Notes: a model not told the origin generated them from the sequence alone. 64,000 nt of DNA from DASSUC01 sp035649895 (GCA_035649895.1 DASRIS010000181.1:1-64000), one strand, 5' to 3'; shown: positions 8,840-18,327, counted from the stretch's first letter. Numbers and translations: made by a program.

Positions 8840-10276
8840 GTGACGATTCCGTACCCAAGCATCCAGACCTTGCCACCCCTCGGTGCGGTGTCCCCACCGT
8901 CCGGGGCCCAGCGCCCCCGGCTCACCTTCATCGGCACCGGCTACCTGGGCGCCACGTACGCGGTCTGCTTCGCCGAGCTGGGCTACGAGGTGCTCGGCGT
9001 CGACGTTGACGGCCCGAAGATCGACAAGCTCGCCGCCGGCACGCTGCCGTTCCACGAGCCCGGCCTGGACGAGCTGCTGCACAAGAACCTCGGCACGGGG
9101 CGGCTGCACTTCACCACCGACTACGCCGAGGCGGCGGCCTTCGGCGACGTGCACTTCATCTGCGTCGGCACCCCGCAGCGGGCCGACGGCATGGCGGCCG
9201 ACCTGTCCTACGTCGAGTCGGCGGTCGCCGCGCTGGCTCCGCACCTGACCCGCAAGGCCCTCATCGTCGGCAAGTCCACCGTGCCGGTCGGCACCGCCGA
9301 GTGGGTCGAGCAGCTCGTGCACAAGTACGCTGCCGGACTGGCGGACGTCGAGGTCGCCTGGAGCCCGGAGTTCCTGCAGGAGGGCTACGCGGTGGAGGAC
9401 GTGCTGCGCCCCAACCGGGTGATCTTCGGAGTCAAGACGGAGTGGGCCCGCGACATGCTCTACTCCGTCCACAAGGGAGTGTTCGACCTGGCCGCCACCG
9501 AGGACCGGGAGGTCCCCGTGGTGATCACCGACTTCGCCACCGCGGAGCTGGTCAAGGTCGCCGCCAACTCGTTCCTCGCCACCAAGATCTCCTTTATCAA
9601 CGCCATGGCCGAGGTCTGCGAGGCCACCGGCGCCGACGTGACGCTGCTGGCCAAGGCGATCGGGTACGACTCGCGGATCGGCAACAAGTTCCTCCGCGCC
9701 GGAGTCGGGTTCGGTGGCGGCTGCCTGCCCAAGGACATCCGGGCGTTCCAGGCCCGGGCGCAGGAGCTCGGCGTCGGCGAGGCGCTGCGGTTCCTGCACG
9801 AGGTCGACCTGATCAACCAGCGACGCCGGCAGCGGGTGGTGCAGCTCGCCACCGAGCTGCTCGGCCGGGCGTACGGGCCGAACGGTCCGGACCTGCAAGG
9901 CGTCAAGGTGACCGTGCTCGGCGCCACGTTCAAGCCCAACTCCGACGACGTGCGGGACTCCCCGGCGCTGTCCGTGGTACGCCGGCTGGTCCGGACCGGG
10001 GCGCAGGTCACCGTGTACGACCCGGAGGGCATCGAGAACGCCTGCCGGGACGTGCCCCAGGCGACGTACGCCAAGACGCTCAACGACGCGGTCGCCGGCG
10101 CGGACCTGGTCTGCGTGCTCACCGAGTGGGAGGAGTTCCGCAACGCCGACCCGCAGGCGCTCGGCGCCCTGGTCGCGGGCAGGCGCGTCATCGACGGGCG
10201 GAACTGCCTGGACTCCGCGGTCTGGGTCCGCGCCGGTTGGGAGTACCGGGGCATGGGGCGGCCCGTGGTCCGCTGA
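8840..10276 (+). CDS. ugd: UDP-glucose 6-dehydrogenase
   Basis: A 478-residue enzyme that oxidises UDP-glucose twice with NAD+ to UDP-glucuronate for envelope polysaccharides. It has the N-terminal Rossmann motif FIGTGYLGATYAVCFAELG, the CVGTP and KSTVPVGT motifs, the central LVKVAANSFLATKISFIN helix, the catalytic cysteine in GFGGGCLPKD, and the C-terminal GATFKPNSDDVRDSP block, all intact. An extra ~26-residue N-terminus (MTIPYPSIQTLPPLG...) precedes the Rossmann fold. GTG 8840 follows GGAG at eight bases. A strong hairpin terminator follows. GDP-mannose dehydrogenase is a less likely alternative. Confidence 0.9.
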   Translation: MTIPYPSIQTLPPLGAVSPPSGAQRPRLTFIGTGYLGATYAVCFAELGYEVLGVDVDGPKIDKLAAGTLPFHEPGLDELLHKNLGTGRLHFTTDYAEAAAFGDVHFICVGTPQRADGMAADLSYVESAVAALAPHLTRKALIVGKSTVPVGTAEWVEQLVHKYAAGLADVEVAWSPEFLQEGYAVEDVLRPNRVIFGVKTEWARDMLYSVHKGVFDLAATEDREVPVVITDFATAELVKVAANSFLATKISFINAMAEVCEATGADVTLLAKAIGYDSRIGNKFLRAGVGFGGGCLPKDIRAFQARAQELGVGEALRFLHEVDLINQRRRQRVVQLATELLGRAYGPNGPDLQGVKVTVLGATFKPNSDDVRDSPALSVVRRLVRTGAQVTVYDPEGIENACRDVPQATYAKTLNDAVAGADLVCVLTEWEEFRNADPQALGALVAGRRVIDGRNCLDSAVWVRAGWEYRGMGRPVVR

Positions 10277-10347
10277 GCCCACCGTCCGGCCGGACAGCTG
10301 CCGCCCGGCCGGACAGCTGCCGTTCGTGTACACCAAAACGTGACCGT

Positions 10348-10381
10348 GGCGGTCACCGGGTCAGGGCCCGGTGACCGCCAG
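10348..10381 (+). terminator. strong terminator hairpin after ugd
   Basis: TGGCGGTCACCGGG, loop TCAGGG, CCCGGTGACCGCCA is a perfect 14-bp stem, followed by a mildly T-rich GGCTTTATGTT. It begins 71 bp after the ugd stop. Between the stop and the hairpin, the unit CCGGCCGGACAGCTGCCG occurs twice in tandem. Confidence 0.75.
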
Positions 10382-10482
10382 GCTTTATGTTGGGCTGGCC
10401 AAGAGCAGGTCGACTAGGCATGCTCGAGGTAAGACCGTATATACCACCGGCGTATACCGATCCTCCGGAAGGTGGCACGCGC

Positions 10483-13400
10483 ATGTACCAGTGCACGCGC
10501 TGCAACAGCCCGGCCGATCCGATCGCCGGCTGCCCGACCTGCGGCGCCCCACCGCCGCCGCTCGCCGTGGAGATCGACCGGCTGAACCGCGAGATCGCCG
10601 AGATGAGCTCGCGGGACCTGGCGATCCAGCGCGAGCGGGCCGGCCTGTCCAGCAAGATGCAGGCCGCCCTGCACCAGCGCAACCTGCTCATGGGTGCGCA
10701 GTCCGAGCGGCTGCGCCGGACGCCGAAGCAGCGCAGCGCCGCCCGGCGGGTCGGGTCGCTGCTGCCCGCCAACGTCCGCCCCAGGCTGCGCGGTGGCCGG
10801 ACCCGCCAGGCCGAGCCGGACTCGGACGAGAGCGGGCGCGGCACGGCACCGGACACGACCACCGAGGCCGGCCCGGGCGTCGACACGTCCACCGCGACCC
10901 GCCCCGGCACCGCCAGGTCAGGCGGGGCACGGCCCGGCTCCACGCCGGGCGCCGGCTCGCCGCCGGGGACCGGGCGGGCCACCGGTACGGCTGGCGGCGG
11001 TGGCCAGCGCGCCGCGGCAGCGGGCGGGCGGCCGCGCGCCGCCCCGACCCGGACCATGCCGTCCGGCCCGGTCCTGGACGACCTGGCCGCCGAGCCGCTC
11101 GACGCGGACGAGACCGGCCTGCGGCCCGAGGCCTCGTCCCGGTCCGTGCAGAACGTCCTGCTCGGGCTCGGCGCGCTGCTGCTCGGGGTGGCGGCGGCGG
11201 TGTTCATCGCGGTGGCCACCAGCGTGCTGGAGCCGGTCAGCCGGGCGGCCATCCTCGCCGTCGCTACCGGGCTCATCCTGCTCGTCCCGCCGGTGCTGGC
11301 CCGGCGCGCGCTGACCTCGACGGCGGAGACCGTCTGCATGGTCGGTCTCGCGCTGCTCCCGCTGACCGGGTACGCAGTCTGGGAGATCGATCCCTTGCGG
11401 ACCGGTGTCGGGCTGCCGGGGCCGGTGTTCGCGGCGTTGGTGCTCGGCGCCACCAGTGCGGTCGCTGCGGGCTACCGGGCCGTGGCCGGCCTCGTCACGC
11501 CCACCTTCGTCGCGGTGCTCGCCGCGCAGCCGGTGCTGCCCTTGCTGGCCTACCCGTGGATCCGGGGTGCGGCAGGGTGGGCGCTGGTCCTGGCCGGTGT
11601 GGCAGCGCTCGACGTGGCGCTGGCCCGGGTGCTCGCCCGCGAGGAACCCTCGGCTTCAGGGCTGCGCGAGCTCATCTGGGTGCTGCACGGGCTGGCGGTC
11701 GGTGCCGCCCTCGTCTACGCGATGGTCGCCCTGGTCACCGCCGGTGGGCTGGCTGCGGTCACGCGGGCCGGCGCCGTCCTGGTGATCGCGGCCGCCGTCG
11801 GCCTGGCCGGCGCGCTGTCCCTGCGCCGGCGCCCGCTGCCGGACGTGGCCGCGGGGATCATGGTGCTCGCCGTGCTGGGCTCTGCGGTGCGGGTGCTCGC
11901 GGCCGCCCTGCCGGGACGGTCGCTCGTGCTGTTCGCCGCCATCCTCGCGCTCATCGGGCTGGGCCTGCGCCTGCTGCCGCCAGCGGCCCGCCGCGGCCCG
12001 CAGCTGGCCGCGTCCATCGCGCTCGCGGTCCTCGGGCTCGTGGTGGCGGGGTTCGCCCTGCGGGCGACGATCGCGACACTGCGGGCCGCGCTGCCGGTCT
12101 GGGAGGCCGATGTCGCCGCCTACCCCGGCCGGCTCGCCGCTGCGGTAGGGCCGGGCGGCTGGCAGATCGCCACTGCCGCGGCGCTGCTCACGCTGGCCGC
12201 CGTGGTCGCCGTCCCGCCGGCCTTCCAGCGCGAGGCGACGGCCGCCGGCGCCGCGGTCGCGGTCCTCGCCGCGCCGGCCTCGTACGGGCTCAGCTGGAGC
12301 ACCACGCCGTGGGTGCTCCTGGCCGGCGCGGTCGGCTTCGGCATCGTCGGGCTGGCCGCGCCCACCGAGCGCGCCGCCCGCGTGCTGGTCGGGGCGGCGC
12401 TGCTGGTCGGGCTGGCCGCGGCCACCGCCAGCCTGGCCCGCCCCGAGCTGACCGCCTGGGTGCTCATGGCGCTCGCGCTCGCCGGTGGGGTGATCGGGCT
12501 CGCGCCGCACTGGGCGACCGGCGGCCCGCACGCCAATATCACCACGGACGCGGCGCTGGGCGGTGCCGCGGCCGCCCTGCCCGGAGCCGCGGCGACCTCG
12601 GTCGTGGTGACCGTGCCCTCCGTCGACGCCGTGCCGGTGCTCGCGGCAGCCTTCCTCGCCGTCTCGGTCTCGCTCGGCTACGCCGCCCTGATCCAGGTGG
12701 CCCAGCGCCGCACCAACGTGCCGCTGGCTGCCGGTGGCAGCGTCGGGGCGGCCGCCGTCACGGTCGCCGCGTTCACCGGCGATGGTGCGGAGATCGTCGA
12801 TATCTTGGTAGCGCTGTCGCTGCTGGTCGGCGCGGCGCTGCTGTGGTTCGCGCCGTCGATCGACGCGAGCCAGCGGGCGGACCGGTGGATCGAAGGGCCG
12901 GATGTGGCCGCGGCGGCGGTCACCGCCGGCGCGATCGGCGCGCTTGCGCGCATCTCCGCGTCGGCAGCACCCGGCACCGGCCTGGCAACCACCGCCGCGC
13001 TGGTCCTGATCGTGGCGATCGGGGTCCGGGCGATGCCCGAAAGGTGGCGGCCCGGGCCGGTGGTCGGCTGTGCCATCGCCGGCGCGGTCGTCGCGGTGAT
13101 GGCGGGCACGGCCGCCGTGGTCGGAGGGCTACGGGTGCTCGTGGCGACCAGCCCGGTCTGGGCCGCCGACCTGTCGACCTGGGCGCAGACGGTCGAGCCG
13201 GGCCGGATGTACGGCTGGCAGACCCCGTACGCGCTGCTCCTGCTCGCGGCTGCGGCGGCGGTGGCGCTGCCCCCGCGCTCCCGCAACAGCGTGGTTCCGG
13301 CCACGATCGGCCTGGCCGTGGTCGCCGCCCCAGCGGCGCTGCAGCTGCCCTGGTGGAGCCCGATCCTGCTGGGCATGCTCGCCGCCGGCGGGTTCGGCCT

Positions 13401-15465
13401 GGCCGCCGTGGTCACCCGGTCCCACCGTGCCGGCATAGCGTGGGCCGGGGCCGCCGGGGCGATGGCTGGGTACGCCGTCGGCGCAAGCCTGGTCGGCCCG
13501 TGGGCCACCGCCGGAGCGCTGGTCGGGGTCGCGGCCGTCGCCGCGTTGATCGCAACCTCCGCCCGGGTCGCCGCGGCGGACCGGGCCGACCACGCGGCCG
13601 CCACGCGCAGCCATCTCGAGCCCGTTGGCGGCGCCGCCGTGGCCGCGGCCCTGCTGGCCGGGCCGGCGGCGGTGGCCACCCTCGCGGCGGCCCTGGACCA
13701 TCCGGCCACCACGGCCCTGCCCGCCGCGTTCGCCGCGACCGCCATCGGCCTGTCCCTGGTGGCGGCGGTGGCCCGCGGCTACCTGCCCTACGCCGCGGTG
13801 GGCACCGCCGCGGCCGCCACCGCGATCGCCATCGCCGCCGTCTTCACCGGCCAGCCCCTCGGCGTCTACGCGGCCGCCGCGGCCATGCTCGGGGTGATCG
13901 CCGAGATGCACCGCGCGGCTGTGACACCCCCGGACGGTCCCGCTCCCCGCCTGCGCGCCCGCTGGCGTTCGGTATGGCGCAGCGGGCAGGGCCGGCTCGT
14001 CGGCGACACCGGTCCCGCCCCGGGCGAGCCGGCCGGTGCAGGGCTGCTCACGCCCGGGCTGCTCGCCGCCGCCGGCATCCCGGCCCTGCTGGCCGTCGTC
14101 AGCATCGGCCCGGCGCTCACCGCCGCCCTGCTCGAGCCGTACCGCACGCTGCGGCACATCTGGCAGGGCCCGGGGGCGGCCGGCGTCGACTGGGCCGGCT
14201 ACACCGTGGGCGACCGGAGCAGCACGCTGGCCGCGCTGGTGCTGACCATCGCCGCCGCACTGGCCGCGCTCGGCTTCGGGGACCGCAGCGACCAGAGCCG
14301 CGACGAGCTGGCGGCCCAGGTGGTGCCGGTCCTCCTCCCCGGCGTGGCGATCACGCTGCTGATCGCGCCGTACAGCCTGCACCTGCCCTGGCCGGTCGGC
14401 ACGGTCGCCGCGCTCACCGTCTTCGTGATCAGCATGCTCGGCGTGGCGCTCAGCCCACCGCCCCCACCCACCGAGGCCGCCCGCCCGGTCCGGGTCACGC
14501 GGTACCTGGTGGTGACGATCGGGCTGGCTGCCGGCGGTGCGGGCCTCGCCGGCAGCCTCGCCACCCGCTCGACCACCCTGGTCACCCTCGCCGGCGCCGT
14601 CGTGGTCGGGATAGTCGCGGCGCTGCGCGGCACCACGTCCACCGCCCGGGTGCTCGGCTGGGGTTTCGCCTCCGTATCGGCCCACTTCCTGGCGTACGTG
14701 ACCGGCCTCGCGATGGGCCTGGCCCCGCACTGGTCCTCGTTCGGCGTGCTCGGTGTGTCCGCCATAGTGCTGGTCACCGCAGCCACCCTGCCGCAGCTGA
14801 GCCGGCCGGAGAACCGCGGCCAGGCGGCGGCCCTGGAGTGGAGCGGCTACATCGGCGCGCTGGTGTCCCTGGTGCTCGCCGCCGGGTCCGTCCCGCACCT
14901 GGCGGCGCTGCTCGCCGCCTGGGGCGCGGTGCTCGGTGTGGCGGCGGTCCGCCCAGGCCGCCCGGCTCCCCAGCGCCGCACCCTGCTCTGGGTGGCGGCC
15001 GCCTTCGAGCTGGTCGCGTGGTGGCTGCTGGCCCGCACCACCCAGATCGAGGTGCCGGAGGCCTACACCCTGCCGTTCGCGGCGCTCGCCCTGGTCGTCG
15101 GCGTGATCGAGCTGCGCCACCACCCCGAGCTCGGCAGCTGGGGAGCGTACGGGGTGGCGCTCATCGCCGCGTTCGGCCCATCCCTGGTGATCGTGCTGGT
15201 GACCGACTCCGGTCCGCTGCGCCGCACGGTGCTGCTCGTCGCCGCCGCGACCACGCTCGCCCTGGGGTCGCTGCGCCGCCAGCGCGCGCCGGTCGTCATC
15301 GGCGGTGTGGTGACCACCGTGGCTGCCGTGCACGAGCTGTTCCTGGCCAGCGTGTGGCTGGTGCTGATCCCGCTCGGCGTGCTGCTGCTCGCGCTCGGCG
15401 CCACCAACGAGAAGCGCCAGCGCGAGATGCAGCGCCTGCGCGGCGCGCTCAACCGGATGCGCTAG
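10483..15465 (+). CDS. giant SCO7613-type polytopic membrane protein with N-terminal zinc ribbon
   Basis: A 1660-residue protein. Residues 1-20 hold a zinc-ribbon pattern, CTRC...GCPTCG. A short helical, coiled-coil-like segment follows (LAVEIDRLNREIAEMSSRDL), then a ~140-residue Arg/Pro/Thr/Gly-rich linker. From about residue 220 to the end there are dozens of Ala/Val/Leu-rich membrane helices in repeating pairs, with several copies of an Ala-Ala-Leu-Pro-xx-(D/E)-like loop (for example AALPVWEADVAAYPGRL and VATSPVWAADLSTW), suggesting internal duplication. This layout matches proteins annotated 'SCO7613 C-terminal domain-containing membrane protein'. ATG 10483 follows GGAAGGTGG. Function is unknown. 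Confidence 0.8.
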   Translation: MYQCTRCNSPADPIAGCPTCGAPPPPLAVEIDRLNREIAEMSSRDLAIQRERAGLSSKMQAALHQRNLLMGAQSERLRRTPKQRSAARRVGSLLPANVRPRLRGGRTRQAEPDSDESGRGTAPDTTTEAGPGVDTSTATRPGTARSGGARPGSTPGAGSPPGTGRATGTAGGGGQRAAAAGGRPRAAPTRTMPSGPVLDDLAAEPLDADETGLRPEASSRSVQNVLLGLGALLLGVAAAVFIAVATSVLEPVSRAAILAVATGLILLVPPVLARRALTSTAETVCMVGLALLPLTGYAVWEIDPLRTGVGLPGPVFAALVLGATSAVAAGYRAVAGLVTPTFVAVLAAQPVLPLLAYPWIRGAAGWALVLAGVAALDVALARVLAREEPSASGLRELIWVLHGLAVGAALVYAMVALVTAGGLAAVTRAGAVLVIAAAVGLAGALSLRRRPLPDVAAGIMVLAVLGSAVRVLAAALPGRSLVLFAAILALIGLGLRLLPPAARRGPQLAASIALAVLGLVVAGFALRATIATLRAALPVWEADVAAYPGRLAAAVGPGGWQIATAAALLTLAAVVAVPPAFQREATAAGAAVAVLAAPASYGLSWSTTPWVLLAGAVGFGIVGLAAPTERAARVLVGAALLVGLAAATASLARPELTAWVLMALALAGGVIGLAPHWATGGPHANITTDAALGGAAAALPGAAATSVVVTVPSVDAVPVLAAAFLAVSVSLGYAALIQVAQRRTNVPLAAGGSVGAAAVTVAAFTGDGAEIVDILVALSLLVGAALLWFAPSIDASQRADRWIEGPDVAAAAVTAGAIGALARISASAAPGTGLATTAALVLIVAIGVRAMPERWRPGPVVGCAIAGAVVAVMAGTAAVVGGLRVLVATSPVWAADLSTWAQTVEPGRMYGWQTPYALLLLAAAAAVALPPRSRNSVVPATIGLAVVAAPAALQLPWWSPILLGMLAAGGFGLAAVVTRSHRAGIAWAGAAGAMAGYAVGASLVGPWATAGALVGVAAVAALIATSARVAAADRADHAAATRSHLEPVGGAAVAAALLAGPAAVATLAAALDHPATTALPAAFAATAIGLSLVAAVARGYLPYAAVGTAAAATAIAIAAVFTGQPLGVYAAAAAMLGVIAEMHRAAVTPPDGPAPRLRARWRSVWRSGQGRLVGDTGPAPGEPAGAGLLTPGLLAAAGIPALLAVVSIGPALTAALLEPYRTLRHIWQGPGAAGVDWAGYTVGDRSSTLAALVLTIAAALAALGFGDRSDQSRDELAAQVVPVLLPGVAITLLIAPYSLHLPWPVGTVAALTVFVISMLGVALSPPPPPTEAARPVRVTRYLVVTIGLAAGGAGLAGSLATRSTTLVTLAGAVVVGIVAALRGTTSTARVLGWGFASVSAHFLAYVTGLAMGLAPHWSSFGVLGVSAIVLVTAATLPQLSRPENRGQAAALEWSGYIGALVSLVLAAGSVPHLAALLAAWGAVLGVAAVRPGRPAPQRRTLLWVAAAFELVAWWLLARTTQIEVPEAYTLPFAALALVVGVIELRHHPELGSWGAYGVALIAAFGPSLVIVLVTDSGPLRRTVLLVAAATTLALGSLRRQRAPVVIGGVVTTVAAVHELFLASVWLVLIPLGVLLLALGATNEKRQREMQRLRGALNRMR

Positions 15466-15560
15466 AAGCGCCGGCCAGGCAGGGCGTCCGCATGGAGATA
15501 CTCCGGACGTGCAGATGGCGCGCAATGGCCGGACCTGGCTTCGCAGCCAGTCGCGTGCGG

Positions 15561-15629
15561 TCATGATCGCGGCGGCAACAGAAGCTGTCCAGCGCGGCTG
15601 CACGTTTCCCGACCCAGATCGCGATCTTG
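15561..15629. repeat. dispersed palindromic element, copy B
   Basis: The ends TCATGATCGCG and (complement) TCAAGATCGCG form an imperfect terminal inverted repeat around a body containing GCTGCACGT. Over the last 44 bases it aligns without gaps to copy A (37905-37973) at 33 of 44 positions, ending in GATCGYGATCTTG. It sits in the 399-bp spacer between the giant membrane gene and purE. Confidence 0.5.
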
Positions 15630-15775
15630 ACACGGTGACGCCGATAGGCGCAGTGAGGAGCGCGACCCAGCCACGAGGAGCGCGGCTCAGCCACTTGGTC
15701 GACGCCCTACGGTCCGCCTTCCCCACTGACCGCCCCGTCCGGCCGCTCCAGACCACGCCAACCGGTGAACGGGAG

Positions 15776-15880
15776 TCGGGCCCCAGGGAGAAGTTCGGGC
15801 CCCGGGAGTTCGGGCCCCAGGGAACCCCGGCCCCAGGGAACCCCGGGCCTCAGGGACCTGGGCCTCAGGGACCCGGGCGA
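15776..15880. repeat. degenerate tandem repeat GGGCCCCAGGGAA overlapping the purE 3' end
   Basis: About seven imperfect copies of a 12-20 bp unit (TCGGGCCCCAGGGAA, CCCCGGCCCCAGGGAA, CCTCAGGGACCTGGG). The last copies enter purE and encode its C-terminal Arg/Pro/Gly tail. The rest of the 15466-15864 spacer holds palindromic copy B and no gene. Confidence 0.6.
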
Positions 15881-16407
15881 CGGGCTGCCGCCGCGGCCGG
15901 ATCCGACGCGGCCAGGACCGGATCCGAGGCGGCCAGCGCGGCGTCCTTCTCCGTCACCAGCCGCGCCAGGCTCTCCTGGAACGCCACGACGCGCGCTCGC
16001 AGCTGCGGGTCTGACGCGGCGAGGATCCGCACCGCGAGCAGGCCCGCGTTGCGGGCGCCCCCGACGGACACCGTCGCCACCGGCACGCCGGCCGGCATCT
16101 GCACGATCGACAGCAACGAGTCCAGCCCGTCCAGGTAGCGCAGCGGCACAGGCACCCCGACCACCGGCAACGGGGTTGCCGAGGCCACCATGCCGGGCAG
16201 GTGAGCCGCGCCACCGGCCCCGGCGATGATGACCCGTAGGCCCCGCTCGGCAGCGGTCGCCGCGTACTCCAGCATGGCGTGCGGGGTGCGGTGCGCCGAC
16301 ACCACGCGGACCTCGTACGCCACACCGAACTCGGCGAGCGCCTCGGCTGCGGCGCGCATGACCGGCCAGTCCGAGTCGCTTCCCATGATCACGCCGACGT
16401 CAGGCAC
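15865..16407 (-). CDS. purE: N5-carboxyaminoimidazole ribonucleotide mutase
   Basis: A 180-residue class I PurE, which converts N5-CAIR to CAIR in de novo purine synthesis. It has the GSDSDWPVMRAAAEAL substrate loop, the VVSAHRTP histidine motif, AGAGGAAHLPGMVA, and GARNAGLLAVRILA. The last ~25 residues (ALAASDPVLAASDPAAAAARRPGP region) are a low-complexity extension partly encoded by a tandem repeat. GTG 16407 lies inside the end of purK (19-nt overlap), so the two are translationally coupled. Confidence 0.92.
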   Translation of the reverse strand: MPDVGVIMGSDSDWPVMRAAAEALAEFGVAYEVRVVSAHRTPHAMLEYAATAAERGLRVIIAGAGGAAHLPGMVASATPLPVVGVPVPLRYLDGLDSLLSIVQMPAGVPVATVSVGGARNAGLLAVRILAASDPQLRARVVAFQESLARLVTEKDAALAASDPVLAASDPAAAAARRPGP

Positions 16408-17567
16408 CCGGCCTCCTCCCGCAGCTCGCCCTCCCGGATCCACCGCGCCGCCCGGGCAGCCCGCTCCCGGACCGCCGCGGGGTCGTCGCCGAGCACGGTC
16501 ACGTGCCCGATCTTGCGCCCGGGGCGTACCTGCTTGCCGTAGAGGTGCACGCGGGCCCCGGGGTCGGCCGCGAACAGGTGGTGCAGCCGCTCGTCGATCG
16601 GCATGCCGCCCGCGGCGCCGCCGAGGACGTTGGCCATCGCCACCGCGGGGACGGTCGGCGCGGTCGAGCCCAGCGGGTAGTCCAGGACCGCCCGCAGGTG
16701 CTGCTCGAACTGGGACGTGCGGGCCCCCTCGATGGTCCAGTGGCCGGAGTTGTGCGGGCGCATGGCGAGCTCGTTGACGAGGAGGCCGGTCGCGGTCTGG
16801 AACAGCTCGACCGCGAGCAGCCCGACCACGCCGAGCGCCGTGGCGAGGTCGATCGCGAGCCGCTGGGCGGCGACCGCGACGGCCGGCTCCAGACCGGGCG
16901 CCGGGGCGAGCACCTCGACGCAGATGCCGTCCCGCTGCACCGTCTCCACCACCGGGTACGCCGCCACCTGCCCGAATGGCGAGCGGGCCACCTGCACCGC
17001 CAGCTCCCGCCGCAGCGCCACCCGCTCCTCGGCGATGAGCAGCACGCCACTGTCCAGCACCGGCCCGGCAGAGTCCATATTGGACACTGTCCATACTCCG
17101 CGCCCGTCGTACCCGCCGCTGACGGCCTTGAGCACGACGGGCCAGGAGGCTGCCGCAGCGAAGCGCACCAGGTCGTCCATTGTGGATATCGGTGCCCAGC
17201 GCGGGACCGGGACGCCGAGCTCGCCCAGCCGCTCCCGCATCAGGCGCTTGTCCTGGGCGAAGCGCAGCGCGTCGGCCGACGGGTGGATGGTCACCCCCTC
17301 CGCCGCCAGCGCGCGGATGTGCGAGCCCGGCACGTGCTCGTGGTCGAACGTCACCACGTCGCAGCCGGCGGCGAAGGCGCGCAGCGCGGCGAGGTCGGTG
17401 TGATGCCCGATGCGCACGTCCCGGGCCACCAGCGCCGCGCCGTCGTCCGGCTCGGCGGCGAGCACCCGCAGCGACTGGCCAAGGGAGATCGCCGCCTGGT
17501 GCGTCATCCGGGCGAGCTGCCCGCCGCCCACCATGCCGACCACGGGCAGACCGGTACGGGTATCCAT
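16389..17567 (-). CDS. purK: N5-carboxyaminoimidazole ribonucleotide synthase
   Basis: A 392-residue ATP-grasp enzyme that makes N5-CAIR from AIR, bicarbonate and ATP, handing its product to PurE encoded next. It has the N-terminal VVGMVGGGQLARM, the ATP-binding KAVSGGYDGRGVW, and NELAMRPHNSGHWTIEG near the active site. ATG 17567 has no Shine-Dalgarno sequence, but TAGGCT (complement of 17576-17581) ends eight bases upstream, so it may be leaderless. It diverges from a receiver-like gene with overlapping promoters. Confidence 0.92.
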   Translation of the reverse strand: MDTRTGLPVVGMVGGGQLARMTHQAAISLGQSLRVLAAEPDDGAALVARDVRIGHHTDLAALRAFAAGCDVVTFDHEHVPGSHIRALAAEGVTIHPSADALRFAQDKRLMRERLGELGVPVPRWAPISTMDDLVRFAAAASWPVVLKAVSGGYDGRGVWTVSNMDSAGPVLDSGVLLIAEERVALRRELAVQVARSPFGQVAAYPVVETVQRDGICVEVLAPAPGLEPAVAVAAQRLAIDLATALGVVGLLAVELFQTATGLLVNELAMRPHNSGHWTIEGARTSQFEQHLRAVLDYPLGSTAPTVPAVAMANVLGGAAGGMPIDERLHHLFAADPGARVHLYGKQVRPGRKIGHVTVLGDDPAAVRERAARAARWIREGELREEAGCLTSA

Positions 17568-17575
17568 CGGCCGCC

Positions 17576-17585
17576 AGCCTATAGT
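17576..17585. promoter_or_regulatory. overlapping divergent -10 boxes (purK and receiver gene)
   Basis: The ten bases AGCCTATAGT contain TAGGCT on the minus strand (eight bases before the purK ATG) and TATAGT on the plus strand (about 52 bases before the GTG at 17638). The two -10 boxes share two bases, so RNA polymerase should not be able to use both at once. This is inference from consensus TANNNT boxes. Confidence 0.45.
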
Positions 17586-17637
17586 CTGGCCACGTGGCTG
17601 GACCGCGAACCCGAAAGCCAGCCGCCGGGAGCAACTC

Positions 17638-18327
17638 GTGACAGCTGACGAGGTCATCCGCCTAGTGGCGGCGATCACTGGCCTCCTCGGCGTCCTCGTC
17701 TGGCCAGCATTCGCACTCTTCCTGGTGGTTCGATTTCGTGCCGGGCTGTCGAGTTTCTTCGATAACCTTGGGGAGTTCACCTTCAGGGCTCCGGGAGTGG
17801 AGGCCACCGCGCGGCGTCAGCAGGTGGAGGCTGCAGCCGCGATCGGCGCGGCTATAGCGAAGTCGACGGGCGAGACGCCGGACGCTGAGACGAGCCTTTC
17901 GGAGGTAGCGGAGGCACTGGCCGAAGCGGTCCCTGACGCCCGCGCTCAGCGGCAGTTGCAGGGTCGCCTCGTGCTGTGGGTGGACGACCGCCCCGACAAC
18001 AACCGCTACGAGAGACGCGCTCTTGAGGCGCTCGGGATACGGTTCGCGCTTAGCACCTCTACTGATGACGCCCTGGAACAGGTCCGATATCAGCCGTTCA
18101 ACTTAATCATTTCTGATATGGGACGTCCCGGTGACCCCCGAGCGGGATTTGCATTACTCGATAAGCTGAGGAATAAAGGGGACCGCACCCCATTCATCAT
18201 CTATGCGGGCTCACGTGCTTCCGAGCACGTCGAGGAGGCCATCCGTCGTGGCGCCATCGGCTGCACCAACTCACCACAGGAGCTGATCGTGATGGTGACC
18301 CGGGCTCTTGGACCACCAGCCGGTTGA
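17638..18327 (+). CDS. membrane-anchored receiver-like protein
   Basis: A 229-residue protein with one N-terminal membrane helix (residues about 6-30, VIRLVAAITGLLGVLVWPAF), an Ala/Glu-rich linker, and a CheY-like domain from about residue 105. The acidic pocket is VLWVDDRPDNN and the phospho-acceptor Asp lies in NLIISDMGRPG. The usual beta-5 Lys is absent (GCTNSPQEL where xKP is expected), so phosphorylation may not switch it normally. No DNA-binding output domain is present. GTG 17638 follows GGGAG at six bases. Codon use is slightly less GC-biased than the neighbours (TCGATAACCTTG, AACTTAATCATT), hinting at later acquisition. No histidine kinase is nearby. Confidence 0.7.
   Translation: MTADEVIRLVAAITGLLGVLVWPAFALFLVVRFRAGLSSFFDNLGEFTFRAPGVEATARRQQVEAAAAIGAAIAKSTGETPDAETSLSEVAEALAEAVPDARAQRQLQGRLVLWVDDRPDNNRYERRALEALGIRFALSTSTDDALEQVRYQPFNLIISDMGRPGDPRAGFALLDKLRNKGDRTPFIIYAGSRASEHVEEAIRRGAIGCTNSPQELIVMVTRALGPPAG

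Noticed and set aside
13129..15756. Long open frame antisense to the giant membrane protein
   Set aside because: It is a high-GC shadow of a real gene: Gly/Arg/His-rich composition, no start signal, no family resemblance.
15509..16138. Plus-strand 209-residue frame over the repeat tract and purE
   Set aside because: It is antisense to purE and built from repeat sequence.
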